Shown: positions 55,220 to 63,931 of the stretch, piece after piece
Numbering within the stretch: position 1 is the stretch's first letter
How the letters are laid out: each line of letters starts with the position of its first letter
Assembly (NCBI GenBank): GCA_937872515.1
Contig: CALMSX010000025.1
Span: forward strand, 17,089-81,088
From: an uncultured Bacteroidota bacterium
Lineage (GTDB): Bacteria; Bacteroidota; Bacteroidia; Chitinophagales; Saprospiraceae
Direction of reading: 5' to 3'
Length of the DNA stretch: 64,000 nucleotides
Notes under the pieces: generated by a model
The model's input: only the letters and a program-made list of their open reading frames with translations
Told to the model about the DNA's origin: nothing
Database searches by the model: none
Program-made: the position numbers and the translations under genes

Positions 55220-57136
55220 TTAATCTTTGGTTACATTTTTAGTCTTGATAAACGATTTGTCCATCTTCTTCCCGGTGATTTCTTCTGCCTTTTTAATATA
55301 CTTGATTACATCTTCCTGATCTACATTTTCTCCATCGACTACAAACATTGATTTGGTCCATACGTAGTTGTATTCTTCAATGTCAAAGATGTATCCATCC
55401 TTTTCCAGTTCTTTTTCGAGCCAATCATTAAAGATATCATCTGCGCTTCGCAAATTATTTACTCCGGAAGATTTTACATCCTGTTTCTCTTTTGGCTGGA
55501 TGTTATTTTCTTTTCCCACATCCTGATTATGATCCAGGCCTATCAAATTAGCCTGTAATACGGTTCCATTTTCATCCGGATAAATGTCAATGTTAATTTC
55601 AGGTTGATCGGGCATGTCATTGGATTTCAATTGGTGGTACAAGTTGATATATCTTTGCCATACTTCTTTGTCCTGCGCCTTTCCATTGATGACCAAAGCC
55701 GTTTGGTTAAACATAACTTTATTGATGTTACTATTCGGCAACAACTCATCTTTTATTAATTGATTGGCAAAGACATCATAGAAGTGGGATGGCTCAGAAA
55801 CAACTTTTTCTTTGTGACCTGTTTGTTGTTCTGCTAACAAAATATCACGAATCAGATTGCCAAAACGATTGACATCACTCCCTGAAATCTTAAGTCCGTT
55901 CAGGATCAGAGAAACAACCTTACGATTGACTACTTCCATTTCAGCGTGGTAGTAATGGTCATTGTAGTGATAAACGCCATCATTGATCGCAAAGTCAAGT
56001 GCCAGTGAGTCGAGGCCATATTCACCATCGTATTTAAGGTAGTTTTCATTACCTGGACTCGAAACTGGAAGACAATGGGCCGCATTATCCACCGGTTTGG
56101 AAGCCATTGCTACTACCAATACCATAAATGCAGTTACTATCGCCGCCATCGATTTTTCCCGGATACTCATTGACACAGAATTGGGACGGATAAGTCTGTT
56201 GACCCGCAAGAAAAAACGGCTCTTTTTTTCCTTACCTGCAAATTGCATAGCAAGCCTGGGAGCCATCATGGTCATTTCCTGAACGGCCACTAATGATTGC
56301 GCATACTGAATGGGTTGACCAGTAGCACGGATCGCCAGATCATCACAACAATGTTCTCTCTCTGCCCTTATTTGCGCCGTGAGCCACCACATGGCAGGAT
56401 GAAAATAATACAGAGATTCAATACAGCTGACCAACAGGTTGATGATGTAGTCATTTCTCATTATATGGGCCAGTTCATGCGCCAGGATGGCTTCAACCTC
56501 CTGCGCCGACAACCGGTTGATGGCACCCATGGGAAAAAAAATCACCGGCTTGAGGTGACCAATTACCATAGGCGACATCACCAGCGCACTTTCCAATAAT
56601 TGCACATTTTTGCCAATGCCCATCTTTGTTTTGAGCGATTGGAGCAATTCCTCCCAGTAGGGGTCTACAGGGAAATTAAATTTACTTTTCAGGTATTCCA
56701 CATATCCAATATTTCCCAATAGCCTGATTAGGGCTATGACCATGCCCACCAACCACAACATAACAATAAACAGGATGTGTTCATTGACATAAGAAACCAC
56801 AGCTCCCATGGTAAAAGGATCTTGTGCACCACTCACAGTCAAGGTTGTTTTCAAATCTGTTTCCGAGGCGGCCGCTACTGAGATCTGTGAAGCGTCGTCC
56901 AACAGCAGTAATGAAGGGTCGAGGTTGTAATAATACATAAAGGTAGCCACAGAGCCGCCAAGAATCAAGGCCAATGAACTCACCCAAATGGCGTATCTCA
57001 TGGTGGAGGTCATATTTTTAATAGCGGCCTGGCTGCCTGCAGTTAGCAAAACAACAAGGGCCACTTGCCAGATAGCATGGATCACCGTCCATGCAATGGC
57101 ATAGTATGCCGGATTTATATAGTTGAATAATACCAT
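55220..57136 (-). CDS. BlaR1/MecR1-type M56 membrane metallopeptidase
   Basis: 638 residues. Four membrane helices (about 12-34, 48-68, 120-142, 330-346). Zinc site HELAH at 220-224 with the downstream Glu in 'AEREHCCDD' (about 257-265). This is the M56 protease that cleaves a cognate BlaI repressor after a signal. Unlike BlaR1 there is no penicillin-binding sensor domain. Instead residues about 350-638 contain two similar ~60-residue units: one around 'VFANQLIKDELL ... TALVINGKAQDKEVWQRYI' and one around 'WLEKELEKDGYI ... SMFVVDGENVDQEDVIKYI'. The signal is therefore unknown. It follows the BlaI gene by 11 bases. Confidence 0.9.
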   Translation of the reverse strand: MVLFNYINPAYYAIAWTVIHAIWQVALVVLLTAGSQAAIKNMTSTMRYAIWVSSLALILGGSVATFMYYYNLDPSLLLLDDASQISVAAASETDLKTTLTVSGAQDPFTMGAVVSYVNEHILFIVMLWLVGMVIALIRLLGNIGYVEYLKSKFNFPVDPYWEELLQSLKTKMGIGKNVQLLESALVMSPMVIGHLKPVIFFPMGAINRLSAQEVEAILAHELAHIMRNDYIINLLVSCIESLYYFHPAMWWLTAQIRAEREHCCDDLAIRATGQPIQYAQSLVAVQEMTMMAPRLAMQFAGKEKKSRFFLRVNRLIRPNSVSMSIREKSMAAIVTAFMVLVVAMASKPVDNAAHCLPVSSPGNENYLKYDGEYGLDSLALDFAINDGVYHYNDHYYHAEMEVVNRKVVSLILNGLKISGSDVNRFGNLIRDILLAEQQTGHKEKVVSEPSHFYDVFANQLIKDELLPNSNINKVMFNQTALVINGKAQDKEVWQRYINLYHQLKSNDMPDQPEINIDIYPDENGTVLQANLIGLDHNQDVGKENNIQPKEKQDVKSSGVNNLRSADDIFNDWLEKELEKDGYIFDIEEYNYVWTKSMFVVDGENVDQEDVIKYIKKAEEITGKKMDKSFIKTKNVTKD

Positions 57137-57147
57137 GACGTTTTGTT

Positions 57148-57531
57148 TTAGTTGTTATGATTTTGTTCAATGGCTTCAATGATGGATTTAATGCGTTGTA
57201 ATTCTTCCGGGCTGCTTTCGCCGTCGCCCAGCATACGCATAACCAATGTAGAAGGCGATCCTCTGAAGGTAGAATGGACAAATTCATCCAACAAACCCTT
57301 CTGAGTGATGGCTTCAGATACGGAGGCATGGTAATAATGTATCCGATCTTCTACGGTTCTCGCTACCATGCCCTTGTCCATCATAAGCTGCATGGTTTTA
57401 AGGGTCGATGTATATCCCACCTCTCTTTGCTGGTTGATGGTATCATTAACAAATCGCACGGTGCAAGGTCCGTTGGCCCAAAGTACCTGTAAAATTTCTA
57501 GTTCTGAATCTGTTGGCAATTGTATATCCAT
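57148..57531 (-). CDS. BlaI/MecI/CopY-family transcriptional repressor
   Basis: 127 residues, a winged-helix repressor: 'LPTDSELEILQVLWANGPCTVRFV' (key part LTDxELEILxxLW), 'GYTSTLKTMQLMMDKGMVAR' (recognition helix region, about 38-57), 'YYHASVSEA', and a C-terminal dimer region. Paired with an M56 peptidase, as for BlaI-BlaR1. Three identical dyads in its own promoter region strongly suggest autoregulation. Target genes besides this operon cannot be seen. Confidence 0.95.
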   Translation of the reverse strand: MDIQLPTDSELEILQVLWANGPCTVRFVNDTINQQREVGYTSTLKTMQLMMDKGMVARTVEDRIHYYHASVSEAITQKGLLDEFVHSTFRGSPSTLVMRMLGDGESSPEELQRIKSIIEAIEQNHNN

Positions 57532-57537
57532 GTTTAC

Positions 57538-57608
57538 TACGATTGAATTCGTAGCAAAGGTACGATTAAAATCGTAGCCTGCAAGTTTTTGTTACGATTT
57601 TTTTCGTA
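57538..57608. promoter_or_regulatory. Three TACGA-N6-TCGTA operator dyads over the blaI-like promoter
   Basis: Perfect dyads TACGA-N6-TCGTA at 57538-57553, 57561-57576 and 57593-57608 (centres 23 and 32 bases apart). The minus-strand promoter is TTG (57584-57582), 19 bases, TACCTTTG (57562-57555). The middle dyad fills the spacer and touches the -7 box; the other two flank the promoter. This is the expected arrangement for BlaI-type repression. The rest of the gap to 57771 is A/T-rich with no exact -7 box for the divergent gene. Confidence 0.85.
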
Positions 57609-57771
57609 GCACTGGAATTCTGATAAAAATAAGCCAAAAATTATGGCATTATTAATTCATTTTCAACAAAATGTAAATTCCGCACCCCCAGCATTAATAA
57701 TTTATTATGGTTTAATATCTCCTGTATTTCAAATAAAATCATTCCTAATTTGACAATTCAGAATTATACAA

Positions 57772-59577
57772 ATGCAGACACAAGCAGTACATCCTCCCTA
57801 TAGAATTCAAAAAATACAGCCCTTAATAAAGAGTGCAGATATTGAAAAGGCCTTACCCGACATGGCTCCCAAAGCTGTAAAACCTCTTCTCTCGAAGCTG
57901 GCGATGGACTTGCTTAAGCTAAGAGAAATAAATCGAATTTATGCAAAATATGAAAACCTAAGTGGGTTGGATTTTATTGATGGGGTTTTAAATGAAATGG
58001 AAATAAACCTTGAAATACATGCTAATACGATAAAAAACTTACCGAAGAATGGAGGTTTTGTCATAGTGGCAAATCACCCTCTGGGTTTATTGGATGGTTT
58101 AGTCCTGACAAAGCTCATGCTTCAGCACAACCCAAACACTAAATTGTTGGCTAATTTTTTACTACAAAGAATTGAAAAGCTAAGTCCGCATATCATTCCA
58201 GTCAATCCCTATGACACGGGTCTTGGAACAGGCTCTAATACAATGGCGCTAAAACAGGCCATTCACCATGTAAGGCAAGGGCACCCTCTCATTGTCTTTC
58301 CAGCCGGTGAAGTTTCAAGTCTACACAAAAAGGGTACGAGAGAAGTGTGTGACACCGATTGGAAAATCTCAATTGCCAAGCTGATCATGAAACTAGATGT
58401 GCCCATTGTTCCGGTATATCTCCATGGTAAAAACAGCTCTTTTTTTTATGCGATGGCCAGGTTAAATCCCATGCTCAAATCTGCTGCCATACCCGGTGAA
58501 TTCATCAGATCTAAAGGAAAGTCGGTGGGTGTTATTATTGGTCACAACATTTTACCGGAACAAATAAAATTGTACAAAAATCCGGCTGACCTGGCATTGT
58601 TCTTAAAACTAAAGACCTATTTCCTACAAAACTGTATGTCGCCTGTTAATCCTATCGATGGGAATGCTGTGGCTCACACGATAGGTGAAATTGATGATCT
58701 TCCGCTAAAAGTAGCAGCAGAAATGGATTCTTTCCTCAAAAGCGGGGAGTCTGTTGTGTCGACAGAAAGATATGAGGTGGTATTCGTTAAACTATCGAAA
58801 GACTCAAACATTTTGCAGTTGCTGGGTATTTTGAGAGAAACCACCTTTAGAGAAGTGGGTGAAGGCACTTTATGCGAATCTGATCTAGATCAGTTTGACA
58901 CCCATTACCATCACCTCATACTTTGGGATAAGGAAAAAAATACCATTGCCGGAAGTTACAGAATGGGCTTAGGAAGAGATATTTTAGCATCTCATGGTAT
59001 CAAAGGGTTTTATACCAGTCAACTTTTTCAATATGCCCCCGCGATGGAAAGTGTTTTACAAAAATCTGTTGAAATTGGCCGATCATTTATTACCAAACCC
59101 TATCAGCAACGCCCTACCCCACTTTTATTGCTTTGGAAAGGCGTTGTAGCTGCTACCCATCGTTTGGGCCACATAGATTTTATCTTTGGCGCTGCCAGTA
59201 TCAGCAATCAGTATTCCGACTTCAGTAAAACACTAATGGTTGATTTTTTAGAAAAACACCATCAAAACCACGATATAGCACGGATGGTAAGGCCTATGGT
59301 CAGCTTTATACCTGTTTTTCCAAAGGAAGGAAAAGAGCTAGGGGCTTATTTTAAAAAAGATGAAATACACTACTATGATCAATTGATCCGGGATTTGGAA
59401 AACGATCAGAGAGGCATTCCTATTTTGGTAAAAAAGTACATTTCCTTAAAAGCACAATATGTGGCTTGTTCGGTAGATCCTGCTTTTTCATCTTGTTTGG
59501 ATGCTCTGCTATTGATACGCACATCTCAGCTATTTGAGCATACCCTATTCAATAAGGGCCAATGTACCACGCCATAG
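57772..59577 (+). CDS. OlsF-like bifunctional acyltransferase (PlsC-type plus GNAT-type domains)
   Basis: 601 residues. The N-terminal domain (about 85-270) is an O-acyltransferase of the PlsC/OlsA type: 'ANHPLGLLDG' with HPxxxxD at 102-108, 'FPAGEVSS' at 176-183, 'VPVYLHG' at 213-219. The C-terminal domain (about 330-590) is the OlsB/hemolysin-like N-acyltransferase: 'LGILRETTFREVGEGT', 'YRMGLGRDIL', 'VEIGRSFI', 'LLLLWKGV'. The order matches OlsF, reported in Flavobacterium johnsoniae to make ornithine lipids in one protein; related enzymes make glycine lipids. Which amino acid is acylated here cannot be told. No soluble partner gene is needed. Divergent from the BlaI operon; the pyruvate-kinase-like gene follows after 115 bases. 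Confidence 0.88.
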   Translation: MQTQAVHPPYRIQKIQPLIKSADIEKALPDMAPKAVKPLLSKLAMDLLKLREINRIYAKYENLSGLDFIDGVLNEMEINLEIHANTIKNLPKNGGFVIVANHPLGLLDGLVLTKLMLQHNPNTKLLANFLLQRIEKLSPHIIPVNPYDTGLGTGSNTMALKQAIHHVRQGHPLIVFPAGEVSSLHKKGTREVCDTDWKISIAKLIMKLDVPIVPVYLHGKNSSFFYAMARLNPMLKSAAIPGEFIRSKGKSVGVIIGHNILPEQIKLYKNPADLALFLKLKTYFLQNCMSPVNPIDGNAVAHTIGEIDDLPLKVAAEMDSFLKSGESVVSTERYEVVFVKLSKDSNILQLLGILRETTFREVGEGTLCESDLDQFDTHYHHLILWDKEKNTIAGSYRMGLGRDILASHGIKGFYTSQLFQYAPAMESVLQKSVEIGRSFITKPYQQRPTPLLLLWKGVVAATHRLGHIDFIFGAASISNQYSDFSKTLMVDFLEKHHQNHDIARMVRPMVSFIPVFPKEGKELGAYFKKDEIHYYDQLIRDLENDQRGIPILVKKYISLKAQYVACSVDPAFSSCLDALLLIRTSQLFEHTLFNKGQCTTP

Positions 59578-59692
59578 ACTAATATCCAGATCAAATAAAA
59601 TTTAGAATTTTATATAAAGATCACGGTCACCCGGTAAAATGATCATACACCCAAATCAGCAAACAAAACAAAAAACTACAGATATTTAAAAA

Positions 59693-61183
59693 ATGAAATT
59701 GAATTCAAAATATATCAATCAAATCCTTGCGGAGCTTACCGACATTGAAAACCATATGAAAGCCAATTTTGCATCCCTACCGGATGCAATTACTGAGATT
59801 CATCACTCACATAAACTCTCAGCCCAAAACCTCATTCATTATTTAAGTCTGCGCGACATAGATATTCGGAAATTACAGGATGAATTACATGTGATGGGGC
59901 TTTCTTCACTGGCAAGCTCAGAGAGTCACATCCTAAGACAGGTCCAGGAAGTAAAGATGCGGTTAGGAGCAAGTTATAGGTCCACAGCATTATCCCCCAT
60001 AACAGAAGAAAGGGCAACGGAAAACCTTAAGCGCAAGATTCACCACCTCTTTGGAGTAAATCCAGAAGCCAATTTACCTTTCATCATGGTCACCTTCGAT
60101 AAAAGTTTTGGCGATGATTATGCCGTAATCAAAAGTTTACTGCTCAACGGCATGAATGTTGCGAGGATCAACTGTGCGCATGACAATGAAGAAATGTGGG
60201 CCAGGATGATTCACCACATCAGGAAGGCAAGCAATAAAACAGGCAAACAGTGTAAAATTTACATGGACCTGGCTGGGCCCAAAATCAGAACAAAAATATT
60301 GACCAAAAAAAAGCACCTTAAAGGAAGCCTGGAGCCGGGTCAGGTAATATGGCTGGCAGAAAACAAAGATGACATAACCACAGATGAAATTGTCATCAGC
60401 CCAGGAATAGAAGGAATCATTGAACAACTTAAAAAAGGGGAACGCGTATTGATTGATGATGGAGTCATTCAGGGAGAAATAGAGTGGGCCGACCACCACA
60501 GGGCCGCGGTGCGAATTACCCGGGTATCCAAACCAAAATTAAAGTTAAAAGATGATAAAGGCATCAATTTTCCGGATTCCGATATCAACATTTCCGCCCT
60601 CACAGAATTTGACAAACAATGCCTGCCATTTATGTCAGAGCATGCAGATATGGTTGGGTATTCATTTGTAAAAACACCCGATGACCTGACAGCACTGCGA
60701 AATGAATTTAATGCCTTCAACATCAGGATGCCTCATTTTATCATTAAAATTGAAACTACCCAGGCTGTAAAACAACTTCCTGCCATTTTACTGGAAGGTA
60801 TGAAAGACGAGACCTTTGGTGTGATGATTGCAAGAGGCGATCTGGCCGTGGAAATAGGGTTTGAAAGGACAGGAGAAATTCAGGAAGAAATACTCTGGCT
60901 TTGTGAGGCCGCTCATGTTCCCGTGATCTGGGCAACTCAGGTTTTGGAGTCGCTCAACAAATCAGGGCTTGCCACCAGAAGTGAAATTACGGATGCCGGG
61001 CATGCGGCGGCGGCAGATTGTATCATGCTCAACAAGGGCCCACATACCATTGAAGTATTGGAAACACTAAAGGAGATCATCAAACGCTCTTCAGAACATA
61101 AAAATAAAAAGCGGTACTTATTCCGCCCGCTCAGCATTGCCAGGGATTTTATTTCTTCCCTAACAACAGAGAATCAGACATAA
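59693..61183 (+). CDS. Atypical pyruvate-kinase-like protein with N-terminal extension and no C domain
   Basis: 496 residues. Residues 1-125 are a helical extension absent from ordinary pyruvate kinases. The barrel covers about 128-445 with recognisable but altered motifs: 'GMNVARINCAHD' (153-164; usual NFSHG Ser is Ala), 'MDLAGPKIRT' (191-200; usual DTKGPEIRT, Glu is Lys), catalytic 'IKIE' (351-354), 'ARGDLAVE' (380-387), 'ATQVLES' (414-420), 'TRSEITDAGHAA' (428-439). The K+/Mg/phosphate-binding Arg, Asn, Lys and Asp are mostly kept. The usual C-terminal allosteric domain is missing. It may still be an active kinase or may have a new role; the neighbour makes aminolipids. Ends at a strong hairpin. 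Confidence 0.85.
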   Translation: MKLNSKYINQILAELTDIENHMKANFASLPDAITEIHHSHKLSAQNLIHYLSLRDIDIRKLQDELHVMGLSSLASSESHILRQVQEVKMRLGASYRSTALSPITEERATENLKRKIHHLFGVNPEANLPFIMVTFDKSFGDDYAVIKSLLLNGMNVARINCAHDNEEMWARMIHHIRKASNKTGKQCKIYMDLAGPKIRTKILTKKKHLKGSLEPGQVIWLAENKDDITTDEIVISPGIEGIIEQLKKGERVLIDDGVIQGEIEWADHHRAAVRITRVSKPKLKLKDDKGINFPDSDINISALTEFDKQCLPFMSEHADMVGYSFVKTPDDLTALRNEFNAFNIRMPHFIIKIETTQAVKQLPAILLEGMKDETFGVMIARGDLAVEIGFERTGEIQEEILWLCEAAHVPVIWATQVLESLNKSGLATRSEITDAGHAAAADCIMLNKGPHTIEVLETLKEIIKRSSEHKNKKRYLFRPLSIARDFISSLTTENQT

Positions 61184-61189
61184 TAAAAA

Positions 61190-61209
61190 AGCCGGATCAA
61201 TATCCGGCT
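61190..61209. terminator. Terminator hairpin after the pyruvate-kinase-like gene
   Basis: AGCCGGAT (61190-61197), loop CAAT, ATCCGGCT (61202-61209): a perfect 8-bp stem 6 bases after the stop, preceded by a run of A. The downstream T-run is short (GTTTT). Confidence 0.75.
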
Positions 61210-61291
61210 CACCGTTTTAAGGGAAAGTTGTGGTAGCTTAATTCTTAAAAATCATTTTGAATTTGAATTCTGGGATTCATATAAAAAAAAT

Positions 61292-61321
61292 AGAAGTGCC
61301 AATCCCATTGACGGCACTTCT
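61292..61321. terminator. Second hairpin in the gap before the helical hypothetical gene
   Basis: AGAAGTGCC (61292-61300) pairs perfectly with GGCACTTCT (61313-61321), 12-base loop, preceded by eight A. On the minus strand it would end in a T-run, like an intrinsic terminator, although no minus-strand gene is seen upstream of it. The gap 61184-61526 otherwise contains only A/T-rich sequence and a -7 box (TAACTTTG, 61399-61406) that may serve the next gene. Confidence 0.5.
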
Positions 61322-61526
61322 AACCACTTAAGATTGTTGTTGATATTTTATATTCTTCATTAAAGCTTTTGAATGCATCGTTTGTTATTGAACTTGGCTA
61401 ACTTTGAGTGAAAATAACGGTGCAAATCAAATACTTATGCTATAAATAAGGAAATCAAAAAAATGGGTATTTTAAATTTCCAGATCCGATAATTTTATCT
61501 AATCTGTTCATTTTCAGCTATATAAA

Positions 61527-62993
61527 ATGGATCTATTCGCGCTTATCAAATCACTCAAACCCTCTGAAAAAAGGTATTTTACCTTGTCGGCTGGCTTGAT
61601 GACTCCCGCCAAAAAAAACAACTATCTCCGCTTGTTTGAAGTCCTCGATGCAATGGACAGTTATGATGAAAGCCTGCTTAAGACCAAATACAGGAAAGAA
61701 GCTTTTTCCAAAAACCTGGCAGTGTACAAGTCACAGCTATTTGATTCCATTCTGGCCTCCTTACGCAATTACAACGAAGAAAACATCGAAGAGTGGGACA
61801 TAAGAAAAGACCTTTATAAAATTCAATTGCTGGCACAAAAGGGACTCGACAAAGATTGTGAGGTGGCCATTCATAAAACAAAAAATAAGGCTTGGCAATA
61901 TGAACTTTATCACATCTTATTGGAAATCCTAGACATTCAATTGTATTTGTTTGGCAACTGCAGGATTGGTCATTTTGACCCCGAATACAGAAAAGAAATC
62001 CAATTAGAAAAAGACCGGGTTTTACATAATGTAAAGATGTTTGATCTTGCCTTAGATGGCTGGCATCGCATAAATCTATATTTTCAGTTGCCGGCAGAAA
62101 ATCATACTCAAGCAGCTTCGCAGGAAATTGATCGGCTGATCCAAACGCTGGAAGACCTCCGTGCCGATATTCCAAGTGATGCCTATTTACTAATTAACCG
62201 ATACCTGGCATGTTTTGAATTGTACTACAACGGCACCGGCAATGCAGAGCGTTGTTATCACTATAATTCTTTGTTGGTTGAGAACCGGCATAAACTGGAT
62301 GAAAAGATGCCCAATCTTTCAACGGATGCCATGGCGGTTTATTTTAATTTTATGATCGCCTGTTTTAAGTTCAGGAAATGGGATGAGATGGAAACTTATC
62401 TGGAAAAAACACTTCACTACCCCATCCAGTCCTTACAACAAGAGATTAGGCGAACCCATAATTATTGTTACTGCGGCATTCTTCTTTATCTTTCTACCGG
62501 AGCATTGGACAAAGCAGCGGAGGTTGTTTCTGCTTTTGAGCTGGCACGTAAAAAATACGCCGGTAAATACAGAATCGACTTTTTGCTATTTACCCTCTGT
62601 CAATGTGGTTGGTTTTACTTCTTAAAAAAAGACTACGACAACGCCCGTCTAATTTGGAGAGAAATCACACAGGGGCCTCGCTACAGCGTGGAGACAAGGG
62701 CCCAGGCCATGACACGCTTCTACCAACTGATCTTGTTTTATACCCTGGAAGTCACAGACCTTCTTGCATCAGAATTGGTCAATACACGCCGGTATTTACA
62801 AAACCACCATCTTTTGGGAGAAAACGAACTAACTTTTCTCAATACCTTTAAAAAGCTCAACCACTCCCCTACCGACAAACACATCCTAAGAGAGATGATA
62901 ACTACCTTAAAAAGCAGTAGCCAGGTGATGACGGAGCGGTCTGTGTTAAATGCTTTTATGGTGGGTTACTTTGAAGTAAATCTGAGCATTTAA
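61527..62993 (+). CDS. Hypothetical helical-repeat protein
   Basis: 488 residues, almost all predicted alpha-helical, rich in Leu, Lys, Glu and Tyr with no signal peptide or membrane segment. It opens 'MDLFALIKSLKPSEKRYFTL', a start I associate with a Bacteroidota family of unknown function. Paired helices recur ('NYEL' and 'AYLLINRYLACFELYYNG', 'YCGILLYLSTGALDKAAEVVSAF', 'WFYFLKKDYDNARLIWREI'), as in TPR-like solenoids. Probably a cytoplasmic scaffold or regulator; no function is assigned. Confidence 0.75.
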   Translation: MDLFALIKSLKPSEKRYFTLSAGLMTPAKKNNYLRLFEVLDAMDSYDESLLKTKYRKEAFSKNLAVYKSQLFDSILASLRNYNEENIEEWDIRKDLYKIQLLAQKGLDKDCEVAIHKTKNKAWQYELYHILLEILDIQLYLFGNCRIGHFDPEYRKEIQLEKDRVLHNVKMFDLALDGWHRINLYFQLPAENHTQAASQEIDRLIQTLEDLRADIPSDAYLLINRYLACFELYYNGTGNAERCYHYNSLLVENRHKLDEKMPNLSTDAMAVYFNFMIACFKFRKWDEMETYLEKTLHYPIQSLQQEIRRTHNYCYCGILLYLSTGALDKAAEVVSAFELARKKYAGKYRIDFLLFTLCQCGWFYFLKKDYDNARLIWREITQGPRYSVETRAQAMTRFYQLILFYTLEVTDLLASELVNTRRYLQNHHLLGENELTFLNTFKKLNHSPTDKHILREMITTLKSSSQVMTERSVLNAFMVGYFEVNLSI

Positions 62994-63263
62994 AGGAAGT
63001 ACCTTGTTAATCTTCGAGATTTCAACTAACCCAACAATCTACAACACTTTGCTATATGAAATTTGCCTGCTAAACCCAACAATTAAATCTATCCTCTTCG
63101 AATGAACTATCAAAGTAAATTTTAAATGACACTGATTAATATAATATAAAGTGCCTTCATCCTAGGAGGAAATCATATGTTCAGAAGTAACTGAAAATAT
63201 CTGCTGTAATTAAAAAAACCTTTCAAATGAATTAATGATCTTTTGTAACACCAAGAGTTGTTG

Positions 63264-63578
63264 CTAAAATATGTTTACTCTTTTATACACCAAATGGCAT
63301 TGTTTGTCAATGTTGAATGTACACTCGCTTTCGTCTCTTGAAAATTTAATCTTGTAAGATTCGATTTTATCATTGGCGCAGGAAACCTGGATTTTGGCAT
63401 TGTCTTTCATTTCGTATGTCCCAACATTCCATGTATAAACCACCGACTCCGGTTTATCCAGTGCCTGATAGAATCCATTTTCATCAAATATAATTTTTGC
63501 CGGATAGGACTTGTCACATTCGTTTTTACTTATTTTCAACCAAATACCAATTATGGATACTGTTCTTGTCTTGTTCAT
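63264..63578 (-). CDS. Small hypothetical beta-sheet protein
   Basis: 104 residues. 'GIWLKISKNECDKSYPAKIIFDENGFYQA' (key parts GIWLKIS and IIFDENGFY), 'YTWNVGTYEM', 'KIQVSCANDKIESYKIKF', 'CTFNIDKQCHLVYKRV' give a lipocalin-like or calycin-like strand order with a Trp near the N-terminus. No signal peptide. The composition and strand pattern look like a real protein rather than chance. Function unknown. The gap 62994-63263 upstream in coordinate holds A/T-rich sequence and a repeated AACCCAACAAT, nothing else recognised. Confidence 0.6.
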   Translation of the reverse strand: MNKTRTVSIIGIWLKISKNECDKSYPAKIIFDENGFYQALDKPESVVYTWNVGTYEMKDNAKIQVSCANDKIESYKIKFSRDESECTFNIDKQCHLVYKRVNIF

Positions 63579-63931
63579 TTTGGATTAATATTCTATATGG
63601 TAAATTCAAATGATGCAAAACTGCCAAAAAGCATCATGGATTACTGTAAGAATGCCATTAATATGATCTTGATTAGCATTCAAAACTCAAATTACTATTT
63701 ATTTCTCGCTTTTATAGGAAAGAACTCGTGCTATTTGGAAATGACTTTTTCGTTTAGTAGTTTTTCCAATGATTTCAACCTGGATTTTTACCTTTTGTCA
63801 CTACACAATGGAGACTAAACAAATATTGTTTCATTACACTAAACCGTTGAAAGCAAATGTTTATAGGTCAGTAATAGGTCAAAAAATCACAGTCAAGGTT
63901 TCCCTCACAACGGAGTATTTTTGATGATTTC

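Noticed and set aside
61678..62175. 165-residue minus-strand open frame in the helical hypothetical gene
   Set aside because: Cys- and Pro-rich translation without any domain, fully inside a better-supported gene.
63029..63085. Two copies of AACCCAACAAT considered as a repeat element
   Set aside because: Only two short copies in low-complexity DNA, consistent with chance.
63597..63818. 73-residue plus-strand open frame divergent from the small hypothetical gene
   Set aside because: Composition (Asn/Ser/Phe-rich) looks like translated A/T-rich DNA; no promoter box or recognisable pattern. It could be real but is not supported.
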